Origin: Nonomuraea turcica
GTDB lineage: Bacteria; Actinomycetota; Actinomycetes; Streptosporangiales; Streptosporangiaceae
Reading direction: 5' to 3'
DNA: 64,000 nt
Assembly (NCBI RefSeq): GCF_030718205.1
Contig: NZ_JAUZQF010000012.1
Span: forward strand, 124,001-188,000
The notes beneath the pieces were generated by a model. It was not told where the DNA came from. It ran no database searches and saw nothing but the letters and a program-made list of their open reading frames with translations. The translations under genes were made by a program, and so were the position numbers. Numbering within the stretch: the stretch's first letter is position 1; each line of letters opens with the position of its first letter. Positions 31,796 through 39,960 of this stretch are shown piece by piece.

Positions 31796-33091
31796 CTAGG
31801 ATTCGACGAGGCGCTGGCCCAGATAGCCGCCCGAGCCGGGTGCTCCGGGCAGCGCGTAGTAGAAGCCGCCGCCCTCCGGCCGGGTGAACGCCTCCATCGG
31901 CTCGCCCTTCAGCCGCTCCTGGGCCTGCAGGAAGTTGGCCAGCCTGCGCTGGTAGCTGACGAACACCAGCCCCTGGTCGAGCAGGGCGTCGGCGTCGAGC
32001 CCGCGCGCGTAGTTGAAGCCCTTGCGCAGCATGCCCTTGTCGGGTCCGGCGGTGCGCGGGTTGGCCAGCCGGATGTGGGAGTCGAGTGGGGTGCGCTCGC
32101 CGCCGGGGTCCTCGGCGTACCTCGGCACGTCGGTCTCCTTCTCGCCGTCCAGCGGCGCTCCCGACAGCTTGCGCCGCCCCATGACCCGTTCCTGGGCGTC
32201 GAGCGAGGTGCGGTCCCATTGCTCCACGAGGAGCCTGATCAGCCGGACGGCGACGTACGTGCCGCCCACGGCCCACTCCGGCTCGCCGTCGCCGGCCCCC
32301 ACCCACACCACCTGGTCCATCAGCGCCGGGTCGGCCGCGTCGGGGTTGCCCGTGCCGTCCTTGAAGCCGAGCAGGTTCCGGTTGCCCGTGGCGCCGGCCG
32401 TGGCGACCGGATCCGGCCGGGCGAATCCGTCCTGCGACCAGGCGGGCGAGAGCGACCCGCCGGCGGCCCGCGTGAGCCGGCGCAGGGCGTGCACGCACAC
32501 GTCCGGATGGTCTGCCTGGATCAGCACCAGCAGGTCCCCGTGAGTACGGGCGGGATCGAGCCGGTCGTTCGCCAGCACGCCCATCGGCACCAGCTCGGCC
32601 GGCCGGCGATCGGCCAGACCGTACCGCTCGTCGAACAGGGAGGCGCCGACGCTGAGCGTGACCAGCACCGGTTGTCTGCCCTGGCCGAGCAGGATCGCGC
32701 TGTCGGCGGGCGGTTGCCCGGCGGGGACGTCCTGGGGCCGGCGACCGGCCATCAGCGCGTCCATCTCGGCCGACAGCCTGCGTAACGTGCCGGCCAGCGC
32801 ACGGCGGTCGCGATCGCGGCAGTGGAAGGCGGCCACCAGGGAGGCCAGGGCCGGTCCGGTGAGGATCCCCGGCTGATGGGCCGCCTTGAACGAGGCCGGG
32901 ACGACCTGGCCGTTCCCGGGCGCGAGCGGGGCGGCGTCGTGCCGGGGCGACTCGCCGTCCGTGGCCGCCACCAGCCCCGCGCCGCCGGCCGCGCCCGCGG
33001 CCAGCCCCGCCCCCACACCCAGGAACGACCGCCGCGAAGGACCGCGCCCCCACTCGCCGTTCGCCCCTTCCGTACGGTTCTGAGGAGACAT
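31796..33091 (-). CDS. Tat-exported dye-decolorizing (DyP) peroxidase
   Basis: 431 residues from ATG 33091. A twin-arginine signal (GPSRRSFLGVGAGLAAGAAGG) precedes a DyP domain. The distal Asp is in GFKDGTGNP and the proximal haem His in PLDSHIRLANP. The C-terminal region YQRRLANFLQAQERL is typical of EfeB-type DyPs. It lacks the EfeUO partners here, so a deferrochelatase role in iron uptake is less likely than extracellular oxidation of phenols or lignin-like compounds. It is the first gene of the oxidative operon, and Tat export fits cofactor loading in the cytoplasm. Confidence 0.93.
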   Translation of the reverse strand: MSPQNRTEGANGEWGRGPSRRSFLGVGAGLAAGAAGGAGLVAATDGESPRHDAAPLAPGNGQVVPASFKAAHQPGILTGPALASLVAAFHCRDRDRRALAGTLRRLSAEMDALMAGRRPQDVPAGQPPADSAILLGQGRQPVLVTLSVGASLFDERYGLADRRPAELVPMGVLANDRLDPARTHGDLLVLIQADHPDVCVHALRRLTRAAGGSLSPAWSQDGFARPDPVATAGATGNRNLLGFKDGTGNPDAADPALMDQVVWVGAGDGEPEWAVGGTYVAVRLIRLLVEQWDRTSLDAQERVMGRRKLSGAPLDGEKETDVPRYAEDPGGERTPLDSHIRLANPRTAGPDKGMLRKGFNYARGLDADALLDQGLVFVSYQRRLANFLQAQERLKGEPMEAFTRPEGGGFYYALPGAPGSGGYLGQRLVES

Positions 33092-33436
33092 GTCGTATCC
33101 ACTCCAGGTGATCGTCAGAACACCTTCATGGTGTCCCGGCCCCGGCGTGGACGGCGACGAAAAGAGCCGGACCCCGTTACTTCCGCGCGGCCGCCTCACG
33201 AAGAGCGCGGCCGACCTCACGAAGTACCGCCGCCGCGATCGAGCGCTCGCGCGTCCCTCCTAGCGGTCCCAGAGGGCGCTGATCGGCAGCGCGGTCAGCC
33301 GGTCGCCGAAGCACCGACATTTCACGGCTCTCCGAACCGACATAGTTGAGCCATTGGACCGACATTCCGCGGGGTCTTGGGCACCCGTCGTCGCCCCGCG
33401 AGACCGGCTTCGATCGCCCCGACCATACTGGCTCAG
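33092..33436. promoter_or_regulatory. upstream region of the DyP operon with three phased ACCGACAT repeats
   Basis: A 345-bp non-coding stretch separates the DyP start from the hydrolase pseudogene. ACCGACAT occurs three times in direct orientation at 33313-33320, 33336-33343 and 33358-33365, spaced 23 and 22 bp (about two helical turns). The spacing suggests cooperative binding of a regulator. The two flanking genes are divergent, so the repeats could serve either. No clear promoter hexamers are visible. Confidence 0.4.
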
Positions 33437-34290
33437 ATGAAGGACGAGACGGTCACGACGGAGGACGGCGTAAGACTCTGGGCGGTGCAGAGCGGTCACG
33501 GCATCCCCGTGGTCTTCTGCCACGGCGCCCCCCGGCCTGTGGGACACCTTTGGTGACGCGGCCGGGCTCCTGGCCGACGTCGCCACCGCGTACCGCTGGG
33601 ACCAGCGCGGCTGCGGCCGCTCCGAGCGGTGCGGCCCCTATTCGATGGCTCGAGCAGCGGCCGATCTCGACGCCGTCCGACGGCACTTCGGCCTGGAGTC
33701 GATGGTGGTGCTCGGCCACTCCTGGGGCGCCCAGCTGGCCCTGCGATACACGCTGGACCATCCCGATCGGGTCCGCGCCCTCGTCTACGTCTCCGGCACG
33801 GGCATCGACTCAAAGGCCGCCTGGCACGCGGAGTACGCCCGCAATCTCCGCAGCATGCTGGGAGAGCACGTGGACCGCTGGGAGGAGTTGCAGAAGCGTG
33901 ATCGCGTGCCCGAGGAGGACCGGGAGTTCTCGGTGCTGCAATGGTCGGCCGACTTCGCCGACCGGGCGCGTGCGCTGGAGAACGCCGAGCGCATGGCGAC
34001 GCCGTGGCTGGGGGTCAACTTCGAGTGCAACGCCACCATCAACGCTCAGGACAAGCGCGACTGGGGCACTTCCGAACTGCGGGCACGGTGTGAGACCCTC
34101 CAGGTCCCCACACTGATCGTCGACAGAGCCCAGGACATCCGGCCGCGCCGGTCGGTGGACTCCCTGGAACGGGCGCTGCCCCGCGTGTTTCGTGTGGTCC
34201 TTCCGCAGGCCGGTCACGTGCCCTGGGTCGATCGATGACCCAGATGGCTTCCGGTCGGCGGTGAGCGCGTTCCTGACGGACCAGGTGTGA
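33437..34290 (+). pseudogene. alpha/beta hydrolase (proline-iminopeptidase-like), two frameshifts
   Basis: Reading frame 1 starts MKDETVTTEDGVRLW and reaches VVFCHGA, then a TGA. Removing one C from the six-C run at 33528-33533 restores HGAPGLWDTFGDAAGLLADV, then WDQRGCGRSERCG and the nucleophile elbow VLGHSWGAQLALRYT. A second break near 34236 (GTCGATCGATGACCCA, a 4-bp repeat or a missing base) hides the natural end DDPDGFRSAVSAFLTDQV. The catalytic His is in AGHVPWV. The gene would give about 285 residues. Either it has decayed or the sequence has homopolymer errors. Confidence 0.8.
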
Positions 34291-34404
34291 TGCGCGTGCG
34301 GCTCGCTCACTGACGGCGGTCGTACTCGCGGCGGGCCGCCGTGATGGCCGGTGCGGCTGACGGGCGCAGGCGGTGAGCGCCTCCAACGGCTCCCGCGCCG
34401 CGCC

Positions 34405-34770
34405 AGGCCGAGGCGTACGCGCTGGAACGGCGCGTCGCGTCCGTGACGGCCGTGCTCGATGACGTGGGCGCCGGCCGTGCCGCATTCTGGGGCTGCTCGC
34501 TGGGCGCCATGACCGGTTACGCGGTCGCCGCGCTGACGCCGGACCGCCTGACCTGCCTGGTGGCCGGCGCCTGGGATCCCATCGGCGGCTTCCATTCGGC
34601 CATCGAGCCCACGCTGCGGCAATTGGGCCGGCCCGCCGGCACCTACCCCTACACCCTGATCAAGCAGGGCGCTGCCACGGACCCTTACCAGGCCGCTCTG
34701 ATCGGCTCCGGTGGCCTCGGCGCCTTCCGCACCAAGGCGTTCTCCCGCGAGCGTCTGCGATTCTCTGTGT
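34405..34770 (+). pseudogene. alpha/beta hydrolase fragment, truncated at both ends
   Basis: Residues AEAYALERRVASVTAVLDDVGAGRAAFWGCSLGAMTGYAVAALTPDRL are the middle of an alpha/beta hydrolase, with nucleophile elbow G-C-S-L-G. The first 70-80 residues and the lid/His region are absent. Homology appears to end near FRTKAFSRER, about where the TnpB element's downstream end begins. It was probably broken by insertion of that element. No initiation site or complete frame is present. Confidence 0.6.
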
Positions 34771-34775
34771 TTGCC

Positions 34776-36026
34776 TCAGGATTTCTGGACATTCCGGGCG
34801 GGCGTGGCGCGTGGCGGGCCGTCTCCGTAAGCTCCGAGGGGGAGTACGGGAGTGGCTGCGACACGGTGGAAGCCGGTCCGGTGGTGAGGATCGCGTACAG
34901 GCCCTGTGCGTCCCGCTGGTGGGCGGGTCGTCTGGGGTGCCTGGCCCGCCGGACGCTGTCTCGCCCCGGGCGTGCCCGGTGCGGGGGCGGGCACCGTGCG
35001 CCGGTCGGGCACACGGCTGAACGTCTTGCGATGGGTCGTGGCAGAGCGGTTGGTCTGCCGTCGTTTGGGGGTCGGCCGGTCCTTGTTGCGGGACCGGGCC
35101 AGGGGACGTGGGTGCAGATCGGTGCGGGTGCGGCGGGCCCGCCGCGCCGCCCGGGTGGGCTTCTTCCTGCGGCGCGCGCGGGCCACGTTGCCTTCCACGA
35201 TCGTGTGGATGGAGCGGACACCGGTGGCGGGGTCGGTGCGGGTGTGCTGCTGGGCGAGCAGGCCGCGGGCGGCGATCCGCTCGGCCGCGGCGTGATCTCG
35301 GTCGCACGACAGCCCGCAGGCGGGGCAGTAGGCCCATTTCCAGCCGCGCTCGGCCAGCCGGTCGGGTGCGGGAACGTGGCGTAGCACGCTGGCCCCTTCG
35401 CCGCAGCGGGGGCAGTAGCGGGAGGTGCCCCGGGCGGGCACCGTCACCACCGCTATGCTGTCCTTGGCGGCCAGATGCCGGATGGCCTCGATCACCACGC
35501 CGCGCACCTGCCCCGACAACGCCGCGTTACCGCGACGCACCCCACGCACCTCCAGCGTGGCCAGATCTTCTACATAGATCACACCGGCGCCGAGCGCGAC
35601 CGCTTGGTCGACGGCCCACCTCGCCGCCGACCAGGCCAGCGCATGATCAAGCCTTCTGATCCGGGCGCACACCCGCTCGTGCTCGACCTGCAGCACCCGA
35701 TACCGGCGCTGCAGCGCCACACGCGGAGCATCGGTGGCACTGCCACCGCAGGCATCACCGGTATCGCGGGTGTCGGTGGCGTCCAGCCCGGACAGCAGCG
35801 CCGCGCAGTGCTCGCGTTTGGCGGCCAGGTGTTCGCGCTGGCCGCGCAGCCGGTGCAGCTTGGCCGAGACCGCGGTGGCTTCGTAGCGCAGCATCCGCCC
35901 ATCAGAGACCACCCGGCCATCGCACAGCCGGGCGATGGCACCCGTGAGCAGGGTGTTCAACCCCCAGTCCAGGCCCAGCGCCACGCTGTGGCCGGTGGCC
36001 GGGGCGGCCGGGACCGAGGTCCGGCC
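34776..36026 (-). pseudogene. tnpB: 5'-truncated TnpB-type RNA-guided nuclease (IS605/IS607 family)
   Basis: The chain opens directly at RuvC-I (GLDWGLNTLL) with an in-frame TGA at 36027-36029 just upstream. The N-terminal helix-turn-helix and wedge/REC region (about 170 residues) is missing. RuvC-II Glu is in VIYVEDLATLEVRG. A zinc ribbon, CPRCG...CPACG, precedes RuvC-III Asp in SCDRDHAAAERIA. All three catalytic acids remain. The frame runs about 110 residues past RuvC-III through the likely element end, with the minus-strand sequence CTCCCCCTCGGAGCTTACGG near 34825-34850 possibly from the guide-RNA scaffold. Non-functional as a complete TnpB. Confidence 0.8.
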
Positions 36027-36028
36027 TC

Positions 36029-36418
36029 ACGCAAGGGGATCGGCTGCTGTGCCAGGTCTGTGGCAGACCGGCCGCTGACCCGGAGAACGGCCTGATCTCT
36101 TGGGCGGTCACCAAGACCGTGTTCGAGCGCACGGGTCTGGACAGCGGCCGCACTAATGCGCCCCCGACCTGCTGGCGCTGCATCCCGAAGGCGCTCGAGG
36201 AATGTCCCATGCTGCGTGAGGACTTCGCGGTCTACACGGTGACCAGTGTCAGACCGTCCGGTGTGCTCGCTGACCTGTACCGGCCGGGCGTGCTGCGTGC
36301 ACTGGAACCCAACGGGCACAACATTTTCGTTGCCTGGGATGACTTCCAGAACCACCCCTTCGCCCTGGCCGTCGCCCAAGTGGTCGAGCTGCGCGGGATG
36401 AAGCCGATCTCCCCTTAG
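36029..36418 (+). pseudogene. zinc-ribbon hypothetical protein, N-terminally truncated
   Basis: Frame beginning near 36029 reads TQGDRLLCQVCGRPA, then NAPPTCWRCIPKALEECPML and ends VVELRGMKPISP. Cys pairs C-x2-C-G and C-x2-C suggest a zinc-binding fold. The pattern resembles small cysteine-rich proteins common in Streptomyces accessory regions, known only as hypothetical. There is no start codon with a binding site before the first Cys pair; the GTG at 36119 would lose it. The TnpB remnant abuts the left end, which suggests that the insertion or a deletion removed the start. Confidence 0.5.
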
Positions 36419-36816
36419 GCAGCCCCCTATCCGGTTACGAGGCTGGCTGTGCTTCTGGCGCATGGTCCATAGAGGACCCCATCTGGTTCGCACAGCTCAG
36501 GCAGAGGAAACAGATCCCGCTCACGTCGGATGAGGACGGCCCTGGGGTTCGAGATCGTTGCCCGTCGTCCGCGTGGCATCAACGGGCCTGCGATCGCCGC
36601 TTGGCATTGGCCAACGACAGGGATTTGTCTCTACCGACCGGCTTATAGCCGTGCGGAACCCGGCCCAGGCTCGGGGGTCCGGGGGCGGGAGGCCCACCGG
36701 CAAGGGGGTCGGGGGAGCTGGGCTCCCCCGTGAGAGGAGCCCGGAGCTCAGTCGCGCGTAGCGCGTCCCCTGCGGAGGTCCATGCGGTTGGGCGGGGGAT
36801 ATGGGGATAAATCGGC
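36419..36816. other. non-coding spacer
   Basis: About 400 bp with no ORF that has a convincing start or family. One compact hairpin, CGGGGGAGC-TGG-GCTCCCCCG, lies at 36710-36730, downstream of nadA; it lacks a T-run, so terminator function is doubtful. Otherwise I see nothing. Confidence 0.5.
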
Positions 36817-37968
36817 CTATGGGAGGGCGAGCATGCGGTCCAGCGCGACCTTGGCCCAGTAAGTCGTGTCCTCGTCCACCGTGATCTGGTTGACGACCTC
36901 ACCCAGGACCAGCGATTCCAGGGCCCACACCAGGTGCGGCAGGTCGATCCTGTTCATCGTGGAGCAGTAGCAGACCGTCCGGTCCAGGAACGAGACGTTC
37001 TTGTCGGGGAATCTCTGGGCCAGACGCTTCACCAGGTTCAGTTCCGTGCCGACCGCCCAGCTCGAGCCGGCGGGAGCCGCCTCCAGCTTTTTGATGATGT
37101 ATTCCGTCGAGCCCACGTAGTCGGCCTTGAGTACGACGTCGTGGCGGCACTCCGGGTGCACGAGGACGTTCACGCCGGGGATGCGGGCGCGTACGTCGTC
37201 CACCGAGTCGGCCGTGAAGCGGCCGTGCACCGAGCAGTGGCCGCGCCACAGGATCATCCTGGCCCGCTCCAGCTGCTCCTGGGTGAGGCCGCCGTTCGGG
37301 CGGTGGGGGTTCCACACCACGCAGTCGTCCACGGACATGCCCATTTCCAGCACCGCCGTGTTCCGGCCCAGGTGCTGGTCGGGCAGGAACAGCACCTTCT
37401 GGCCCTGCTCGAACGCCCAGTCCAGGGCCCGGCGGGCGTTGGAGGAGGTGCAGACGGCGCCGCCGTTGCGGCCGCAGAAGGCCTTGATGTCGGCGCTGGA
37501 GTTCATGTATGTGACCGGGATCACCTGATCGGCCAGGCCGGCGTCCTCCAGGGCTTCCCAGCACTCCTCGACCTGGTCGAACGTGGCCATGTCGGCCATC
37601 GAGCACCCGGCCGCCATGTCCGGAAGTATTACCTTTTGGTCATCGCCGGTGAGGATGTCGGCCGACTCGGCCATGAAGTGCACGCCGCAGAAGACGATGT
37701 ACTCCGCCTCCGGCCGTGCCGCGGCCTGCTGGGCGAGCTTGAACGAGTCGCCCGTCACATCGGCGAACTGGATGACCTCGTCGCGCTGGTAGTGGTGGCC
37801 GAGCACGAACAGGCGGTCGCCGAGCGCCTCCTTGGCCTTGCGGGCACGTTCCACCAGGCCGGGGTCGGAAGCGGGTGGCAGCTCGCCGGGGCAGTCGACC
37901 CCCTTCTCGCTGTGCGGATCGGCGCTCCGGCCGAGGACGAAGAGCGGCAGCCCAGTCTGGGTGGCCAT
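36817..37968 (-). CDS. nadA: quinolinate synthase A
   Basis: 383 residues from ATG 37968, which has AAGGGGGT at the right distance; the ATG six bases earlier is too close to that site. It condenses iminoaspartate and dihydroxyacetone phosphate to quinolinate using a 4Fe-4S cluster in NAD synthesis. Signatures: LFVLGHHYQRDEVIQFAD, FCGVHFMAESADIL, CGRNGGAVCTSSNA, HPECRHDVV and VCYCSTMN (cluster and active-site cysteines). The usual nadB/nadC partners are not adjacent. A perfect inverted repeat sits just upstream of its start. Confidence 0.97.
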   Translation of the reverse strand: MATQTGLPLFVLGRSADPHSEKGVDCPGELPPASDPGLVERARKAKEALGDRLFVLGHHYQRDEVIQFADVTGDSFKLAQQAAARPEAEYIVFCGVHFMAESADILTGDDQKVILPDMAAGCSMADMATFDQVEECWEALEDAGLADQVIPVTYMNSSADIKAFCGRNGGAVCTSSNARRALDWAFEQGQKVLFLPDQHLGRNTAVLEMGMSVDDCVVWNPHRPNGGLTQEQLERARMILWRGHCSVHGRFTADSVDDVRARIPGVNVLVHPECRHDVVLKADYVGSTEYIIKKLEAAPAGSSWAVGTELNLVKRLAQRFPDKNVSFLDRTVCYCSTMNRIDLPHLVWALESLVLGEVVNQITVDEDTTYWAKVALDRMLALP

Positions 37969-37981
37969 CGCCATACCCCCT

Positions 37982-38000
37982 TATCGTCGAATTGACGATA
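37982..38000. promoter_or_regulatory. perfect inverted repeat upstream of nadA
   Basis: TATCGTC-GAATT-GACGATA: 7-bp arms, 5-bp spacer, lying 13-31 bp upstream of the nadA start. It fits an operator for a dimeric repressor of NAD synthesis (NrtR- or NadQ-like regulators have this role in other bacteria). The identity of the regulator is unknown. Confidence 0.55.
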
Positions 38001-38142
38001 CTCATCATGACACACGGGCATCCATGGTTATTCCGGGGCCGGACGGTCGGCGGGCGGCCCGGGAATGTGTGGCATCGTCCAGGTGTTGGTAGCGTCATTG
38101 GTAGGACGTCGAAAACAGACAGCCGGGTTAGGGAGTCAGCAG

Positions 38143-38496
38143 ATGACGGTTGAGAGCAGCGAGACCACGACGCAGGGTCTGATCCTGACTGACGCGGCCG
38201 CCGCCAAGGTCAAGAGCCTGCTGGAGCAGCAGGGTGAAGAGGGTCTGCAGCTGCGGGTCGCCGTGCAGCCCGGTGGTTGCTCCGGCCTGCGCTACCAGCT
38301 CTTCTTCGACGATCGTTCGATGGACGGCGACGTGGTGACGGACTTCGGCGGCGTCAGCGTGGTCACCGACCGGATGAGCGCTCCTTACCTGATGGGCGCC
38401 AGCATCGACTTCGTCGACACCATCGAGAAGCAGGGCTTCACCATCGACAACCCGAACGCCACCGGCTCCTGCGCCTGTGGCGACTCGTTCAACTAG
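38143..38496 (+). CDS. erpA: iron-sulfur cluster insertion protein (A-type carrier)
   Basis: 117 residues from ATG 38143 with GGGAG upstream. A HesB/IscA fold with the three conserved cysteines: Cys in QPGGCSGLRYQL and the C-terminal pair in GSCACGDSFN. It delivers Fe-S clusters to apo-targets. It is divergent from nadA, a 4Fe-4S enzyme. It is followed by the adenosine-kinase-like gene, the common actinobacterial order. Confidence 0.95.
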   Translation: MTVESSETTTQGLILTDAAAAKVKSLLEQQGEEGLQLRVAVQPGGCSGLRYQLFFDDRSMDGDVVTDFGGVSVVTDRMSAPYLMGASIDFVDTIEKQGFTIDNPNATGSCACGDSFN

Positions 38497-38522
38497 TCGT
38501 CGGCAACTGGTCGAAGGTCGGC

Positions 38523-38563
38523 CGCGAGGTCCCGTCCGCCTTTGTGCGCGCGGGACCTTCGCG
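38523..38563 (+). terminator. hairpin between erpA and the kinase gene
   Basis: GGTCCCG and CGGGACC pair, extended by CGCG-A and T-TCGCG with one bulge. The T-run is weak, so this is a partial terminator or attenuator. Confidence 0.45.
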
Positions 38564-38569
38564 TATTCT
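38542..38569 (+). promoter_or_regulatory. candidate promoter for the kinase gene
   Basis: TTGTGC at 38542-38547 and TATTCT at 38564-38569 with a 16-bp spacer. It overlaps the hairpin's 3' arm and lies 44 bp upstream of the GTG start. Confidence 0.35.
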
Positions 38570-38612
38570 CGTGGGGCTCATTGGCCTGCTGACAACGAGG
38601 AAGAAGAATCCC

Positions 38613-39599
38613 GTGCGCATCGCCGTCACCGGCTCCATCGCGACAGACCACCTGATGACCTTCCCAGGAAGCTTCGGCGATCAGCTCATCGCCGAGCAGC
38701 TCGACCGGGTGTCACTCTCGTTCCTGGTCGACGATCTGCAGATTCGTCGCGGCGGGTGCGCCGCGAACATCGCGTTCGGCATGGGCTGCCTCGGCCTCAA
38801 GCCGGTTCTCGTGGGAGCGGTCGGCAACGACTTCGCCGACTACCGGTCCTGGCTGGAGCGCCACGGCGTCGACTGCGGCTCCGTGCACATCTCCGAGACC
38901 CAGCACACCGCGCGTTTTCTGTGCACCACTGACGAGCACCACAACCAGATCGCCTCGTTCTACACCGGCGCGATGGCCGAGGCCCGGCTCATCGAGCTGC
39001 AGCCCGTCGCCGACCGCGTCGGCGGCCTCGACCTGGTGCTCATCAGCCCCAACGACCCCGACGCGATGTTGCGGCACACCGACGAGTGCCGCCAGCGCGG
39101 CATCCCCTTCGCCGCCGACATCTCCCAGCAGCTGGCCCGCATGGAGGACGAGCAGATCCGCCAGCTCGTCGACGGCGCCGCCTATCTCTTCTCCAACGAT
39201 TACGAGAAGGGGCTCATCGAGCAGAAGACCGGCTGGTCGGATGAGGAGATCCTGGGCCGGGTCGGCGTGCGGGTCACCACGCTGGGGCCCAAGGGCGCCG
39301 TCATCGACCGCAAGGGCGAGCCGTCCATCCAGGTCGCGCCCGCTCCCGAGCTGGGCAAGGCCGACCCCACGGGCGTCGGTGACGCCTTCCGGGCCGGGTT
39401 CATGTCCGGGCTGGCCTGGGCACTGCCGCTGGAGCGGTGCGGGCAGATCGGCAACCTCACCGCCACGCACGTGCTGGAGCGGGTCGGCGGGCAGGAATAC
39501 GAGCTCGGGCAGCAGGGCTTCCTGGAGCGGTTCACCGCTGCGTATGGCGCCGAGGCGGCCGCGGAGATCGCCGAGCACGTGCGCTGCTACCACCCCTGA
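38613..39599 (+). CDS. PfkB-family kinase, adenosine-kinase-like
   Basis: 328 residues from GTG 38613 with GAGGAAGAAG upstream. PfkB motifs: N-terminal VTGSIATDHLM, the GG hinge RRGGCAANIAFGMG, and catalytic DPTGVGDAFRAGFM. In Mycobacterium tuberculosis the syntenic gene (Rv2202c, cbhK/adoK) encodes adenosine kinase, so ATP-dependent adenosine phosphorylation is the best guess; a ribokinase-like sugar specificity cannot be excluded. It is convergent with tusA, with a terminator between. Confidence 0.88.
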   Translation: MRIAVTGSIATDHLMTFPGSFGDQLIAEQLDRVSLSFLVDDLQIRRGGCAANIAFGMGCLGLKPVLVGAVGNDFADYRSWLERHGVDCGSVHISETQHTARFLCTTDEHHNQIASFYTGAMAEARLIELQPVADRVGGLDLVLISPNDPDAMLRHTDECRQRGIPFAADISQQLARMEDEQIRQLVDGAAYLFSNDYEKGLIEQKTGWSDEEILGRVGVRVTTLGPKGAVIDRKGEPSIQVAPAPELGKADPTGVGDAFRAGFMSGLAWALPLERCGQIGNLTATHVLERVGGQEYELGQQGFLERFTAAYGAEAAAEIAEHVRCYHP

Positions 39600-39640
39600 G
39601 CCGACTCCGAGCTGCTGCTCTTGAGCCGACTCCAAGCTGC
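39597..39640. repeat. two 19-bp direct repeats at a gene end
   Basis: TGAGCCGACTCCGAGCTGC at 39597-39615 and TGAGCCGACTCCAAGCTGC at 39622-39640, one mismatch. The first begins with the stop codon of the kinase gene. A partial third copy (TGAGCCGGC) follows near 39650. Confidence 0.8.
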
Positions 39641-39678
39641 AACCACGCCTGAGCCGGCGCCAAGAGGCGCGCTTCAGA

Positions 39679-39710
39679 CCGCCCCGTCCTCGGCCGACGT
39701 GCCGGGGCGG
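39679..39710. terminator. hairpin between convergent genes
   Basis: CCGCCCCG ... CGGGGCGG, an 8-bp stem around a 16-nt loop, between the convergent kinase and tusA genes. No strong T-run is present. Confidence 0.55.
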
Positions 39711-39714
39711 GGCC

Positions 39715-39960
39715 TCAGTAATTGCGTCTGACGTGGATGGCCCAGCCGCCCTCCGGCAACTCGTACGAGCCGACATGGCGATGCGACTTCAACCTGCACC
39801 ACGCCGGCACGTCCGTATAGGCCGCCGGATCGTCGGCCAGCACGGCCACCACGGCGTTCAGCGGGACGTAGTTGATCTGTTCGGCGAGCATGATGATCGG
39901 GATCGGGCACTTCTTCCCGAGCGCGTCGATCGTCAAAGCCGGCTGAGTAACCTCGGTCAT
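39715..39960 (-). CDS. TusA-family sulfurtransferase
   Basis: 81 residues. The CPxP motif with its catalytic Cys is CPIPIIML near residue 18. This is the small alpha-beta SirA/TusA fold, which passes persulfide sulfur from cysteine desulfurases. Its ATG overlaps the stop of the desulfurase gene (ATGA), which indicates that the two work as donor and acceptor. The C-terminus (HRHVGSYELPEGGWAIHVRRNY) is longer than in minimal TusA. Confidence 0.88.
   Translation of the reverse strand: MTEVTQPALTIDALGKKCPIPIIMLAEQINYVPLNAVVAVLADDPAAYTDVPAWCRLKSHRHVGSYELPEGGWAIHVRRNY

Noticed and set aside
36521-36902. Small open frames near 36.5-36.9 kb
   Set aside because: Short, overlapping on both strands, no binding sites, and partly antisense to nadA; read as non-coding spacer.
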